Below are positions 43,933-53,919 of a DNA stretch of 64,000 nt, piece by piece; the stretch's first letter is position 1; every line of letters starts with the position of its first letter. Source of the DNA: Gammaproteobacteria bacterium (GTDB taxonomy: Bacteria; Pseudomonadota; Gammaproteobacteria; Eutrophobiales; Eutrophobiaceae); NCBI GenBank assembly GCA_028819495.1, contig JAPPLI010000190.1, positions 24,575-88,574 of the forward strand, read 5' to 3'. The notes beneath the pieces are model-generated. The model was not told where the DNA came from and did not search any database. It saw only the letters and a list, made by a program, of their open reading frames with translations. A program made the translations under genes and the position numbers.

Positions 43933-45054
43933 CTACTCCAAGCTGAATATCATCCGGTCTTCGGCAAGAATGACCGGGCCGTCATACTGCTGTTTCATGG
44001 CATGGAGGAACTCGCCCCAGATTGATTGCCCCGGGCTCGGGCCGAGATACATGCTGGACATCTCGATCGCTGCCGGGACGCTGGTGTAGGGCGCGAGGTG
44101 GTAGGCAACCAGTTTTTTCGCGTTCACCTCGCTGGCCAGTTGTCCTAACTGGGTCGGGCTGGTATGACCGGTCTGGGGGCGTTCTTCCATCAACTCCTTC
44201 TTGTGGAAATCCTTGAGGCTGAACTTCCCGCCCGGCGTCATACCCAGGTCCGGTTTGACGCATTCATGCACCAGGATATCCACGTCTTTCGCGAGGGTTC
44301 TCATCCCATCGGAAACAGCGGTATCACCACTGATCGCAACGGAACCGTAGTCCGAGTCAACCCGGTAACCCAGACTTTTCACCGCCGGGTCGGGAAGATG
44401 TTTTGTCTCCAGGCAGGAAACCTTGAAACTGTCCGTTTCCAGTACTGTTCCCGGCCCTATATCCCGTACTTCATAAGGCGGCGTCTCGCGCGGACGCGCC
44501 GCCATATGCGGAGGCCAGTGCTTGAGTATCGTCCCGATGAAATCCACGTTCATGGCGTGCATATAACGGATGGCGCCTTCCGACATGGCTTCCGTCCCGC
44601 CAGGGCCGTATACGTAAACCGTATCCTGTCTGCCGGCTATCCAGTTCGTTATCGCGTAATAATCATAGTCGGAAATATGGTCGAAATGCAGGTGGGTAAA
44701 GAACATGTGGTCGATTTTCATCGGGTTGATTCCTACCAGCATCAGGTTTTCCAGTACCCGACGGCCGCAATCGAACTGCAGTACCGTGCCGTCAACGACG
44801 ACCGCGCAACTGGCGCCGCCGCGCAGCGGGTCCGGCAATGCCGAACCGGAGCCGGTGATAATCAATTGCATCCCTTTTTTTTCCAGGTCTGCGAGCGCAT
44901 TGGCAGGCAAGCCTGTGGACCCCCCGTTACCGGTGGTCGCGCGGGCTTGGTTCATGGCGATTGGGGAGACTCCCGACAGGGCGCCTCCGGCGATTCCTGC
45001 CAGGATGTTACGGCGCAGGTAATTGATTTTTCCGGGCTTGTTATATATTGGCAT
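43933..45054 (-). CDS. MBL-fold metallo-hydrolase, probable Tat export
   Basis: 373 residues. The N-terminus 'LRRNILAGIAGGALSG' looks like a twin-arginine signal. The metallo-β-lactamase core shows 'MQLIITGSGSALPDPLRGGAS', the zinc motif 'FFTHLHFDHISDYDYY' (about 113-128), 'VAISGDTAVSDGM', 'ILVHECVKPD' and 'GHTSPTQLGQLAS', all in the arrangement of the arylsulfatase/ribonuclease Z-like branch. It likely hydrolyses an ester or phosphodiester in the periplasm. It follows the fused oxoprolinase gene by 116 bases on the same strand and is convergent with the esterase gene. Confidence 0.85.
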   Translation of the reverse strand: MPIYNKPGKINYLRRNILAGIAGGALSGVSPIAMNQARATTGNGGSTGLPANALADLEKKGMQLIITGSGSALPDPLRGGASCAVVVDGTVLQFDCGRRVLENLMLVGINPMKIDHMFFTHLHFDHISDYDYYAITNWIAGRQDTVYVYGPGGTEAMSEGAIRYMHAMNVDFIGTILKHWPPHMAARPRETPPYEVRDIGPGTVLETDSFKVSCLETKHLPDPAVKSLGYRVDSDYGSVAISGDTAVSDGMRTLAKDVDILVHECVKPDLGMTPGGKFSLKDFHKKELMEERPQTGHTSPTQLGQLASEVNAKKLVAYHLAPYTSVPAAIEMSSMYLGPSPGQSIWGEFLHAMKQQYDGPVILAEDRMIFSLE

Positions 45055-45170
45055 GGCTGCTTTCCGAATAATGGTCTCTAGTGAAATTACCAGGTAAACC
45101 CTGATTAAGTATCAGATGTTCCGGGTTCTGTACATTGTATAGGAAAACCGGGAGGACGATTCCTGCCGCG

Positions 45171-48100
45171 TCAGGACTTTCCAAAGCCCCCTCCCCCCGG
45201 TGTTTCCATCACGAACAGGTCGCCGGCGTTCATCTTTACCTCATCGTTGCCTTTGAGCTGTACGGCATCACCACCAGTGCGCACTATGTAGTTGTTCCCG
45301 CACCGGCCCGGCCCTCCTCCCGCCAGGCCGAAGGGCGGCACCAGACGGTGGGAGCTCAGCACGGTGACTGTCATGGGTTCCAGGAAGCGTAATTTTCGCA
45401 CCACGCCGTTGCCACCGGAATACCTGCCGGCGCCGCCCGAACCCCGGCGGATGGAAAATTCCTCAAGACGCACCGGAAAACGTGATTCCAGCACTTCCGG
45501 GTCGGTCATGCGGGTGTTGGTCATGTGGCTGTGCACCGCGCTTGTACCCGGATGATCAGGGCCGGCGCCCGTGCCGCCGCATACAGTGTCGTAATTCTGG
45601 TAACGCTCGTTACCATAAAAAATGTTGTTCATGGTCCCCTGCGACGCCGCCATCACGCCAAGCGCACCGTAAAGCGCGTTGGTAATGGCCTGGGATACTT
45701 CAATATTTCCCGCCATCACTGCCGCGGGATATTCCGGCGTGATCATCGAACGCTGGGGCAGGATCAATTCGATGGGCTTGAGACAACCTTCATTCAGTGG
45801 GATATCATCGTTGACCAGGGTTCGGAAGACGTACAGGATTGCGGCTTTACATACCGCAGCCGGGGCGTTGTAGTTGGTCGGGTTCTGCGTTGATGTACCG
45901 GAAAAATCGATGGTCGCAACACGCCTGCCACGGTCTACCGAAATCTTTACCTTGATCACGCTGCCCTCATCCATGGGATATTCGAATTCTCCATCCTGTA
46001 ACACTTCGATTACCCGGCGCACCGATTCCTCGGCATTATCCTGGACGTGTTTCATATAGGCGCTGACCACTCCAATACCGTAGTGCCTGACCATTTTGCG
46101 CAATTCCACTACACCGGTCTCATTGGCAGCGATTTGCGCTGACAGGTCTGCCAGGTTCTGGTCGATATTGCGGCAGGGATATTTACCCGACCCCAGTAGC
46201 TCCCTAAGTTCTCTCTCGCGCAACCGGCTGTTCCCGACCAGCAGGAAGTTGTCAATCAGTATTCCCTCCTCGTCAATATGGGTACTGTCCGGGGGCGCCG
46301 ACCCCGGGGTGCGTCCGCCGATGTCTGCATGGTGGCCCCGTGAAGCAAGGTAGAACAGGATTCTCTGATCATCCTCGTCAAAAGCAGGTGTTATCACCGT
46401 CACATCGGGAAGATGCGTGCCGCCGGCGTATGGGGCATTGAGTACATAGACATCACCGGGCCTGATATTGCCCCTGTTGGCACTGATCACCCTTCTCACT
46501 GATTCACCCATGGAACCCAGGTGGACAGGGATATGGGGAGCATTGGCGACCAGGCTGCCTTCGGCGTTGAACAGCGCGCAGGAGAAGTCCAGGCGTTCCT
46601 TGATGTTCACGGAGTACGCGGTGTTCTGCAATGTGACGCCCATCTGTTCGGCTATCGACATGAAAAGGTTATTGAATACCTCAAGCATGATCGGGTCAGC
46701 AGCGGTTCCGACCGCATCGCTGTCCTTACGCCGGATGTAACGCTGCAGCACCAGGTGGTTGTGGCTGTTGAGCGCACCGCGCCATCCCTGTTCAACGACA
46801 ATGGTGCCTGTGGTTTCGATAATGATAGCCGGTCCGTGTACGGTCTGGGCTGCTTTCAACTCATCACGCCGGTACAAGGGTATGTCGCGCCATTCCCCGT
46901 CACTGTACATTCGTACCCGGTCCTGTGAGGTTGGGGGTTCATGGGGGGCAGGTAAAGAGACCTCCGGGTCGATATCGGCTTCGGTGGCGCCGATCGCCTC
47001 TACGGACAGAGCTTCCACAACCAGGCCGCGTTCCCGGGCAACAAAGCCGAAACGCCGGCGGTGCGCTTCTTCGAAATCAGACAACATCTGCGCCGGGCTG
47101 CCTGCGTCAACCTGCAGGCTGGTGTCGGTACCCTCATAGCGTAAGTGAACCTTCTTAACCATGGAGATACTTTCTTCCTGCACGCCCTGCTCTCCCACTG
47201 CTTTGCGCGCCGCATCCGCAAGGGATCCTCGGCAGGCTTCAATCTCCACTTCCACCGAAACGTCATCAAAGCCTGCACCCATCTGCGCCTCACGCAATAC
47301 CCTTATTTCTGCCAGTCCCATACCGTAAGCGGACAATACTCCGGCAAGGGGGTGCAGGAAAATACTTTCCATACCCAGAGCGTCTGCAACCAGGCACGCG
47401 TGCTGGCCCGCGGCGCTGCCGAAGCAGTTAAGTGTGTATTCCGTCACGTCATAACCGCGTTGCAGCGAAATCTTCTTGATGGCATTGGCCATGTTCTCTA
47501 CCGCGATACGCAGGAATCCCTCGGCAACTTCTTCGGCGCTGACGGCTTTACCCTGCCCGGTCGAGACCTGTTCGGCCATATCGGAAAACTTATGCATTAC
47601 CGTCGCGCGATCCAGCTTCTCGTTGCCGGCAGGGCCGAAAATGGCAGGGAAGTAATCCGGATGGATCTTTCCCAGCATGACATTGCAATCGGTCACCGTC
47701 AGCGGACCACCGCGCCGGTAGCAGGCCGGGCCGGGGTTCGCGCCGGCGGACTCCGGCCCTACCCTGAAGCGGGACCCGTCGAACCGGAGTATCGAGCCGC
47801 CGCCTGCCGCTACCGTATGGATATGCATCATCGGCGCTCGCATGCGCACGCCGGCGACCAGCGTTTCGAAACTGCGCTCAAATTCTCCATCATAGTGACT
47901 CACGTCCGTGGAGGTGCCGCCCATATCGAAACCAATCAACTTACGGAAACCGCTCATCGCCGCGGTTCGGGTCATGCCTACAACCCCGCCGGCAGGACCC
48001 GAAAGAATGGCGTCCTTACCCTGGAACCGGTGGGCATCAGTCAGCCCGCCGTTGGATTGCATGAACATGAGGCGCGGGCCAGCGCCATCTTCGATACCCA

Positions 48101-48779
48101 ACTCATCGGCAACCTGTTGCACATAACGGCGCAGGATGGGAGACAGATAGGCGTCAACAACGGTCGTGTCACCACGCGCGACCAGCTTGACCAAAGGACT
48201 GGCTTCGTGACTCAGGGAAACCTGGGTAAACCCTACTTCCTCACAGATTTCACCCACTCTCTTTTCGTGGTCACAGTAGCGATAACCGTGGATAAAAGCC
48301 ACGGCTACCGCACGAATGCCGGTTTCGAATGCCGATTGAAGGTCGGCCCTGACCCGGCCCTCATCCAATGGAGACAACACGTTACCACCGGCATCGATAC
48401 GTTCGTCGACCTCAATCACGCGTTCATATAGCAGGCCCGGCAACACGATTTCGAGGTCAAACAGACGCGGACGATTCTGGTAACCGATACGCAAGGCATC
48501 ACCAAACCCCCGGGTAGTAACAAACAGGGCGCGTTCACCCCTGCGCTCCAGCAACGCATTGGTAGCGACGGTAGTGCCCATCTTGACATGCTCGATGGTA
48601 TCCGGGGGGATGGCAGCGCCGGGAGCAAGGCCAAGAATGTCACGAATACCCTGGACCGCCGCATCCCTGTAACGTCCCGGATTTTCCGAAAGCAGCTTAT
48701 GGCTGAGCAACCGGCCTTCGGGAGATTTGGCGACGATATCAGTAAAGGTACCGCCGCGATCGACCCAGAATTGCCACAT
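45171..48779 (-). CDS. Fused HyuA-HyuB protein (5-oxoprolinase-like)
   Basis: 1202 residues combining both hydantoinase subunits in one chain. Residues 1-680 are HyuA-like ('[16 protein letters not shown]', '[16 protein letters not shown]', '[12 protein letters not shown]', '[16 protein letters not shown]'). From about 690 the chain is HyuB-like ('[29 protein letters not shown]' as parts, '[16 protein letters not shown]', '[15 protein letters not shown]', '[11 protein letters not shown]'). This is the length and order of bacterial and eukaryotic ATP-dependent 5-oxoprolinases, which open pyroglutamate to glutamate. The N-terminus '[12 protein letters not shown]' with Arg in place of the second Gly position is typical of that group. 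It is independent of the split HyuA/B set at 27555-33154. AGGA precedes the ATG. Confidence 0.9.
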   Translation of the reverse strand: MWQFWVDRGGTFTDIVAKSPEGRLLSHKLLSENPGRYRDAAVQGIRDILGLAPGAAIPPDTIEHVKMGTTVATNALLERRGERALFVTTRGFGDALRIGYQNRPRLFDLEIVLPGLLYERVIEVDERIDAGGNVLSPLDEGRVRADLQSAFETGIRAVAVAFIHGYRYCDHEKRVGEICEEVGFTQVSLSHEASPLVKLVARGDTTVVDAYLSPILRRYVQQVADELGIEDGAGPRLMFMQSNGGLTDAHRFQGKDAILSGPAGGVVGMTRTAAMSGFRKLIGFDMGGTSTDVSHYDGEFERSFETLVAGVRMRAPMMHIHTVAAGGGSILRFDGSRFRVGPESAGANPGPACYRRGGPLTVTDCNVMLGKIHPDYFPAIFGPAGNEKLDRATVMHKFSDMAEQVSTGQGKAVSAEEVAEGFLRIAVENMANAIKKISLQRGYDVTEYTLNCFGSAAGQHACLVADALGMESIFLHPLAGVLSAYGMGLAEIRVLREAQMGAGFDDVSVEVEIEACRGSLADAARKAVGEQGVQEESISMVKKVHLRYEGTDTSLQVDAGSPAQMLSDFEEAHRRRFGFVARERGLVVEALSVEAIGATEADIDPEVSLPAPHEPPTSQDRVRMYSDGEWRDIPLYRRDELKAAQTVHGPAIIIETTGTIVVEQGWRGALNSHNHLVLQRYIRRKDSDAVGTAADPIMLEVFNNLFMSIAEQMGVTLQNTAYSVNIKERLDFSCALFNAEGSLVANAPHIPVHLGSMGESVRRVISANRGNIRPGDVYVLNAPYAGGTHLPDVTVITPAFDEDDQRILFYLASRGHHADIGGRTPGSAPPDSTHIDEEGILIDNFLLVGNSRLRERELRELLGSGKYPCRNIDQNLADLSAQIAANETGVVELRKMVRHYGIGVVSAYMKHVQDNAEESVRRVIEVLQDGEFEYPMDEGSVIKVKISVDRGRRVATIDFSGTSTQNPTNYNAPAAVCKAAILYVFRTLVNDDIPLNEGCLKPIELILPQRSMITPEYPAAVMAGNIEVSQAITNALYGALGVMAASQGTMNNIFYGNERYQNYDTVCGGTGAGPDHPGTSAVHSHMTNTRMTDPEVLESRFPVRLEEFSIRRGSGGAGRYSGGNGVVRKLRFLEPMTVTVLSSHRLVPPFGLAGGGPGRCGNNYIVRTGGDAVQLKGNDEVKMNAGDLFVMETPGGGGFGKS

Positions 48780-48901
48780 GATTTAATGTCCTTGTCGTGT
48801 CTGTTCTGAGTTTGATTTTAACTGATTTGCTTCTGCATAGGGGCAAGACTGGAGAGAAAATATAGGTTATGCTTGATCGCGACGTTAATCGGGGGGTGAT
48901 C

Positions 48902-50278
48902 ATGAAACGCACATTTTCCATTCTGTTGCTGGCCGGCGTCTGTCTTTTTCCCTTTGCCGGACAAGTACAGGAGCATTCGCCGACCCTGGCAATTTCCGGG
49001 GGGCAACTCATAGACGGCTACGGCGGCCTGCCCGTACAAGATGCGGTGGTACTGGTGGCCGGCGACCGCATCGCCGAGGTGGGCAACGTTGACACGGTAA
49101 CCATCCCCGACGGCGTTAAAACCCTGGATATGAACGGCATGTCCATCCTGCCGGGGTTATGGGAATCTCACGGACATTTATTCCATATCGGCGAGGGAGA
49201 CCCTGCAGATTTTCCGCTTAAATTCAAGTCCGAAGCAAAATCGATCATGGCGGCTGTGGCAAAAACCTCGTTATTTGCGGGCATCACGACATTTCGCGAC
49301 ACGGGCGGTCCCATTACCGAACAACAGGCCCTGAGAGCGGATATCGAAGCAGGCCGGCTGCCAGGTCCCAGACTGTTCCTGGCCAGCCCCATACTGCACC
49401 AGCGCAACCCGGACAAACCCAACATCAGGAGAGACTACCTGGTCGGCTCACCAGAGGAAGCAAAACAGGTCACGCAGGACGTTATCGGCCTGGGCGTCGA
49501 CCAGGTCAAGGTATACGGTTTCTGGGATCTGCACATACTCAAGGTAATCGTCGACACGGCCCATAAGGCAGGCCTGGGCGTAGACGCCGACGTGCGCCAT
49601 ATCAATGCCTATCGCACGGCAATCGAGGCAGGCGTCGACCGTATGCACCACGTCTTTACCGCGGATCCCCTGTCGGATTACAAGGATGATGATTTACGCC
49701 TCATGGTGCGCGGAATAAAACCCGTACCTACGGGACCCAGGGCGAATATCCTGCGCGGGCCGTTCATCATCCCGACCATTGAAATGCGCAACGCCTACGT
49801 GCGCGTGTTTGCGTTCCCGGAATTCACGGACCATCCCCGCTTCAGGCAACAATATTCCGAAGAGGTGTACGCCCACCTGCGCTGGTCCTGGAGCAACCCG
49901 AATGCGGTGCCCTGGGGCATCGGCGCGCCGGAACGCATCAAGGTGGCCAAGCGCAAACTGAAAACGTTTATTGAAGCCGGCGGGCGCGAGCAGATAGTAG
50001 CCGGGACGGACGCCGGCTCTCCCTTCAACGTCCACAGCCCGCTGACCCGGGAAATACAGCATTACCTGGAAGCCGGACTGACGCCCATGGAAGTAATCCA
50101 GAGCGCCACGCTGCGGGCCGCGCAACTACAGGGCGTTGAGAAGGACCTGGGCACGGTAACCGAAGGCAAGTATGCCGACATGGTGATCGTGGACGGCGAC
50201 CCGCTGCAGGATATTACCTTGCTGCAACACAAAATCGTCCTGGTCATCAAGGGCGGGGAAGTGTATTACCCGCGATAG
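48902..50278 (+). CDS. Amidohydrolase (duplicated cassette, copy 2)
   Basis: 458 residues from ATG 48902 (GGGGGG run upstream; an ATG at 48869 would add a non-signal leader). Signal peptide ending near 'FAGQVQ'. Same motifs and spacing as copy 1: 'LPGLWESHGHLFHIGEGDP', 'VDQVKVYGFWD', 'DVRHINAYRTAIEAGVDRMHHVF', 'VAGTDAGSPFN', 'GTVTEGKYADMVIVDGDPLQDI'. Differences cluster in the signal peptide and in surface stretches, so active-site constraint is evident. It is divergent from the fused oxoprolinase gene and ends just before an inverted-repeat element. Confidence 0.9.
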   Translation: MKRTFSILLLAGVCLFPFAGQVQEHSPTLAISGGQLIDGYGGLPVQDAVVLVAGDRIAEVGNVDTVTIPDGVKTLDMNGMSILPGLWESHGHLFHIGEGDPADFPLKFKSEAKSIMAAVAKTSLFAGITTFRDTGGPITEQQALRADIEAGRLPGPRLFLASPILHQRNPDKPNIRRDYLVGSPEEAKQVTQDVIGLGVDQVKVYGFWDLHILKVIVDTAHKAGLGVDADVRHINAYRTAIEAGVDRMHHVFTADPLSDYKDDDLRLMVRGIKPVPTGPRANILRGPFIIPTIEMRNAYVRVFAFPEFTDHPRFRQQYSEEVYAHLRWSWSNPNAVPWGIGAPERIKVAKRKLKTFIEAGGREQIVAGTDAGSPFNVHSPLTREIQHYLEAGLTPMEVIQSATLRAAQLQGVEKDLGTVTEGKYADMVIVDGDPLQDITLLQHKIVLVIKGGEVYYPR

Positions 50279-50280
50279 CC

Positions 50281-50347
50281 GGGGTCAGAGTAAAATCACC
50301 CCTGATCTTGCCACCGGCAATGTTCCTCATGATTTTACTCTGACCCC
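50281..50347. repeat. Small inverted-repeat element (REP/REPIN-like)
   Basis: Perfect 18-base inverted arms, ggggtcagagtaaaatca at 50281-50298 and its complement at 50330-50347, with a 31-base spacer. The sequence type is common beside REP-associated transposases in proteobacteria. It starts two bases after the stop of the amidohydrolase gene and ends just before the esterase gene's ribosome-binding site. The equivalent junction in cassette copy 1 has only 13 bases and no repeat, so the element was gained after duplication or lost from copy 1. Confidence 0.85.
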
Positions 50348-50367
50348 AAACATTGGAGGAAGACAAC

Positions 50368-51285
50368 ATGATAAAGACAAGACTATCTTTGGCCGTCGTT
50401 TTACTGATATTTCTATCAGGCGCTGTGAACGCGCAGGACATGTCCCAATACTACACGGTGCAGCACCCGGAGGATTTCTCCATTGACTGGACCGGTTTCT
50501 ATCACCGGATGAACGAACACACGGACAGGGTCAGGGCTCAGTTTCCGCATCACCTTGACCTGGCCTACGGTTCAGACCCGAAACAGCGCCTCGACCTTTA
50601 CCTGCCTGAAGACAAGGTATCAAATGCCCCGGTGTTTCTATTCCTGCATGGCGGCGGTTTCCGTGAGGGTGACAGGGCGCACTACGGTTCGGTTGCGGAA
50701 CCGTTTGTCAAATCGGGGGTAATCACGGCTGTCGCCAGCTATCGTTTGACCGGCAGCGGCGCCCATTACCCGGCTCAACCGGGCGATGTCAAAAATGCGG
50801 TCAAATGGTTGTTTGAAAACATCGGGGAATATGGCGGCAACCCGGAAGCTCTCTACGTGGGCGGCCATTCGGCCGGCGCCATCCTGTCTGCCGACATCGG
50901 CGTTGACCGCGCCTGGCTGGTCGAGATGGGTATGCCGAAAGAGATACTGAAGGCCATCATACCCGTGAGCGGGCCTTACGACGTGCGCGCCAGGGGGCGG
51001 CCCGGTCAAGTATATACCTACGCCCCTACCCCGGAACTGCGGGAACAGGCCAGTCCGATCCTGCACGTCAATGACCCGGTGCCGGCTGCCCTGGTCGCAG
51101 TCGGCTCAGAAGAAGGGTACCAGGAGTCGTCTGTTGCGTTTACCGAGGCATTAAAGGCAGCCGGCGTTGACGCCCGTTACCTCCTGCTGGAAGGAGAGGA
51201 CCACGCCGATACGGCGCTGTCCCTGGCTAACGGGGAAAGTGAACTGTTCAGGCAGGCACTGGAAATGATTCTGGGAACCAGGTAA
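50368..51285 (+). CDS. Alpha/beta-hydrolase, carboxylesterase type (cassette copy 2)
   Basis: 305 residues from ATG 50368, with GGAGGA eight bases upstream (a TTG at 50353 is less likely). Signal peptide ending near 'VNAQD'. Catalytic set as in copy 1: 'FLHGGGFREGD', 'VGGHSAGAILSADI', 'LLLEGEDHADTALSLANGE'. Full-length paralogue of the gene at 42999 with the same length. The upstream neighbour is the matching amidohydrolase copy, now separated by a repeat element. Likely a periplasmic esterase that works with the amidohydrolase on a substrate holding both ester and amide bonds, which is an inference from linkage conserved in both copies. Confidence 0.9.
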   Translation: MIKTRLSLAVVLLIFLSGAVNAQDMSQYYTVQHPEDFSIDWTGFYHRMNEHTDRVRAQFPHHLDLAYGSDPKQRLDLYLPEDKVSNAPVFLFLHGGGFREGDRAHYGSVAEPFVKSGVITAVASYRLTGSGAHYPAQPGDVKNAVKWLFENIGEYGGNPEALYVGGHSAGAILSADIGVDRAWLVEMGMPKEILKAIIPVSGPYDVRARGRPGQVYTYAPTPELREQASPILHVNDPVPAALVAVGSEEGYQESSVAFTEALKAAGVDARYLLLEGEDHADTALSLANGESELFRQALEMILGTR

Positions 51286-51296
51286 CAACAGGCTGA

Positions 51297-51551
51297 TCAG
51301 GTCAGAAAAAATATTTTGATCACCAAGGCAAGAATAAACGGATACATGCTGAAAACCGCGAACTTCAGGACTTTCATGTCAGCGCGTACCTCAGTAAGCC
51401 CTTTTTCAAGATCCTGTTTGGTGCATAATAGATCTTTCTTGGTACACAAGTCCTTTCCATGAGGCACCACTGCCGCGGCAGCTTTGGCCTTTGTTTCAGA
51501 AGCGCCGGCACTCATCAGCGCATCGTACAGTTCCATTAACATACTGGTCAT
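51297..51551 (-). CDS. Small membrane protein with coiled coil (DUF1640-like)
   Basis: 84 residues: an amphipathic helix ('LYDALMSAGASETKAKAAAAVV'-type region), a short charged repeat ('CTKKDLLCTKQDLEKGLTEVRADM') and one C-terminal hydrophobic helix of about 20 residues. This layout resembles the small coiled-coil proteins of the DUF1640/CCDC90-like group that are anchored by a C-terminal membrane segment. An A+T-rich upstream region and a GGAG-like motif near the ATG support expression. Nothing connects it functionally to its neighbours. Family assignment is tentative. Confidence 0.55.
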   Translation of the reverse strand: MTSMLMELYDALMSAGASETKAKAAAAVVPHGKDLCTKKDLLCTKQDLEKGLTEVRADMKVLKFAVFSMYPFILALVIKIFFLT

Positions 51552-51630
51552 ATTCCATACTCCTTAATTGGTCGTTTAAATTTACCTTAACCCAAACCCT
51601 CCCATGAAGAACGATGTTAGCACATCATCA

Positions 51631-53916
51631 TCAAAAATCAAATGATTTACGCACCGTTACAGAAACCATGCGCGGCCAGGGACGGACCATGCCCGGCGGA
51701 ACCCAGCCAGGTAGGCCGAGCCGGGAGGGCTGGTTACCGCCGTTGAAGATATAGGCCAGGGTTTCATCTTCATCGAGCACGTTGTCCAGGCTCACCACCG
51801 CGGACCAGCCACCGCCGTTGACCCCCGCTCTCAGGTTGAGGACGGAATAACTGTCCATCTCGCGATAAGTGATAAAGGTTGGCCGCAATTCATTGGTCTG
51901 GTCATCCACCCAGGAGAAATCGCCACCGATGAACCCGGTCCAGCCATTCCAACCCAGCGGCATTTCATACCGACCGTTCAGGCTGAAGGTGACTTCCGGT
52001 ACATGGGGAATTTGATCGCCATCCATACCGTTGGCCGGTATCGGCACGTCCGCGGTCAGTTCCGCTTCGTTGTAGTTGAACGTAGCGCCGAAAGACAGCC
52101 CTTCGGCAGGATAGGCCTGGGCCTGCAGTTCAACCCCGAGGACTTCCGCGGTACCCCCATTCCCCCTGTAAGAGAAAGTCAGCCCGCCGGGCGCGGTTGC
52201 TTGTTGCCGGGCCTGTATATCCGTCCAGTCGAGATAGAAAAAGGAACCGTTAAAAGTGAATTTGTTGTCCGCCCAGGCGCTCTTGAAACCGACTTCATAA
52301 CTATCCACAGAGTCGGAACCGTAACCCGCGGGAATGGTAACACCGGCGATACTTGCTGCCGTCTGGTCGTTCGGTCCACCGGAGCGAAAGCCCTGCGCAA
52401 ACTGGAAGTACGTCATGATATCATCCGTCACATCCAGGGAAACGTTTGCCCTGAAAATGATGTCCTTCTCGCCAAACGGAAGTTCCGGATCGGCACCTCT
52501 GCCGGGTCTCCCCGGAAAACCGGTAACCGCCGCGGCGATTACCCCCAGGTCGAAATCAAACCAGCGAAAACCACCCGTCACATTCAACCGCTCTGTTACG
52601 TCCCAGGACAATTCGCCGAATAGCGCCTTCTCTTCAACCGTGGTATCCACCGTGCGGTCCAGCAGCGAAATTGAATCAGGTGTGACTCTGCCGGTTACGG
52701 AGTCCACTGTTATCACCTTGCTCCTGAAGAAGCGTTCCTCCGATTGGCGAAACCCGCCAATCAATACCTGGAACGGGCTGTCCCAACTGGAAGCAAAGCG
52801 GATTTCATTAGTGAATAACTCATGGTTTTGTGGTTGAACAATGAAAGACTGTCCGGTGCCGTCTGCAGGAAACGCCAGGCGGGTAATAATCTCAATCTCA
52901 GCGGAAGCGTCCCGTCTGGAGTACGTATCCCGCTGCATATAGGATGATGTAAAGATGACGTTGCCCCACTCCGGGTCATATTCAAACTTGACGTTGTACA
53001 TGTCGGTCTCGTCATCAAAGCTGGCGTCGGACATATCCGTGTTGTAATACTTGGTGGGCGTGGGACCGCCGTTGAGCGTCGGACTCACGGGAAGATCAAT
53101 CAACTGGTCCATCCATCCTGCCCGGGCGTTAGTCCTTGCATCCTGGTGCATGCCCAGCACCGAAAACTTCAGATTATCCGTCACCTGTACAGCCAGTATG
53201 CCGCGCAGGGCTTCGGTGTCATCGTCATTGCCATCTTTCCTCCACTGATCGTCGATGTAGCCATCGTTATCAATCTTTATCCCGGCAAACCTGAGCGCTA
53301 CCCTGTCCTTGACAATGGGTATGTTCACCATTGCATCGACCGAGTAACCGAGTCCGTCCGAGTGGCGGGTGGAACTGAACCCTGCGCCGACATCCATGGA
53401 GGCCTGGTTCATATCGGGGTAAGCGGGTATCCACCTGATCGCCCCGGAAAGGGAGCTGGAACCGAAGGTGGTTCCCTGGGGCCCTTTCAGCACCTCGATA
53501 CGATCCATATCGAACAGTCTCACGTCAATTGAGCGCCCGCCGGCCGCTGTCAGCATGTTGCCGGTAACGACGATTTCATCGAAGTACAGACCCACAGTAC
53601 CGGCGCCGGCCGAGTTGATGCCGCGTACAATGTAGCGTTTGTCACCAGGCCCCTGGTCGACGGCGCTCAAACCCGGCACCTGGCGGAAGAAATCGTTGAA
53701 GTCCAGCGCACCTGCTTCCTTCAGGTTGTCCCCGCTGATCGCCTGCACGGACAGGGGTATGTCCTGGATCGAAGCATCGCCGCGCTTGGTGGCGGTCACT
53801 ACTATTTCTTCAATCTGGGACTGCGTTATCGGCGTATAACCGAATAGTAAGATGAGTAAACCACTGGATAGAACATAACGAATTCTATTAATTATTGTAC
53901 TGTCTGCTTGTTTCAT
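51631..53916 (-). CDS. TonB-dependent outer-membrane receptor
   Basis: 761 residues with a signal segment, the TonB-box-like 'IEEIVVTATKRGD', a plug domain ('IPLSVQAISGDNLKEAGALD', 'RYIVRGINSAGAGTVGLYFDEIVV', 'DRIEVLKGPQGTTFGSSSLSGAIRWIPAYP') and a barrel ending '…SVTVRKSFDF', a terminal aromatic as expected. It probably imports the substrate of the lipoprotein amidohydrolase encoded just upstream on the same strand, three bases away, with its ribosome-binding site (GGGAGAG) inside that gene's end. Ligand unknown. Confidence 0.93.
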   Translation of the reverse strand: MKQADSTIINRIRYVLSSGLLILLFGYTPITQSQIEEIVVTATKRGDASIQDIPLSVQAISGDNLKEAGALDFNDFFRQVPGLSAVDQGPGDKRYIVRGINSAGAGTVGLYFDEIVVTGNMLTAAGGRSIDVRLFDMDRIEVLKGPQGTTFGSSSLSGAIRWIPAYPDMNQASMDVGAGFSSTRHSDGLGYSVDAMVNIPIVKDRVALRFAGIKIDNDGYIDDQWRKDGNDDDTEALRGILAVQVTDNLKFSVLGMHQDARTNARAGWMDQLIDLPVSPTLNGGPTPTKYYNTDMSDASFDDETDMYNVKFEYDPEWGNVIFTSSYMQRDTYSRRDASAEIEIITRLAFPADGTGQSFIVQPQNHELFTNEIRFASSWDSPFQVLIGGFRQSEERFFRSKVITVDSVTGRVTPDSISLLDRTVDTTVEEKALFGELSWDVTERLNVTGGFRWFDFDLGVIAAAVTGFPGRPGRGADPELPFGEKDIIFRANVSLDVTDDIMTYFQFAQGFRSGGPNDQTAASIAGVTIPAGYGSDSVDSYEVGFKSAWADNKFTFNGSFFYLDWTDIQARQQATAPGGLTFSYRGNGGTAEVLGVELQAQAYPAEGLSFGATFNYNEAELTADVPIPANGMDGDQIPHVPEVTFSLNGRYEMPLGWNGWTGFIGGDFSWVDDQTNELRPTFITYREMDSYSVLNLRAGVNGGGWSAVVSLDNVLDEDETLAYIFNGGNQPSRLGLPGWVPPGMVRPWPRMVSVTVRKSFDF

Positions 53917-53919
53917 TTT

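Noticed and set aside
44164..45081. 305-residue open frame on the + strand
   Set aside because: Antisense to the MBL-fold gene with its complete zinc motif; no ribosome-binding site or domain.
47145..48431. 428-residue open frame on the + strand
   Set aside because: Antisense to the fused oxoprolinase; no recognisable domain and composition typical of a shadow frame.
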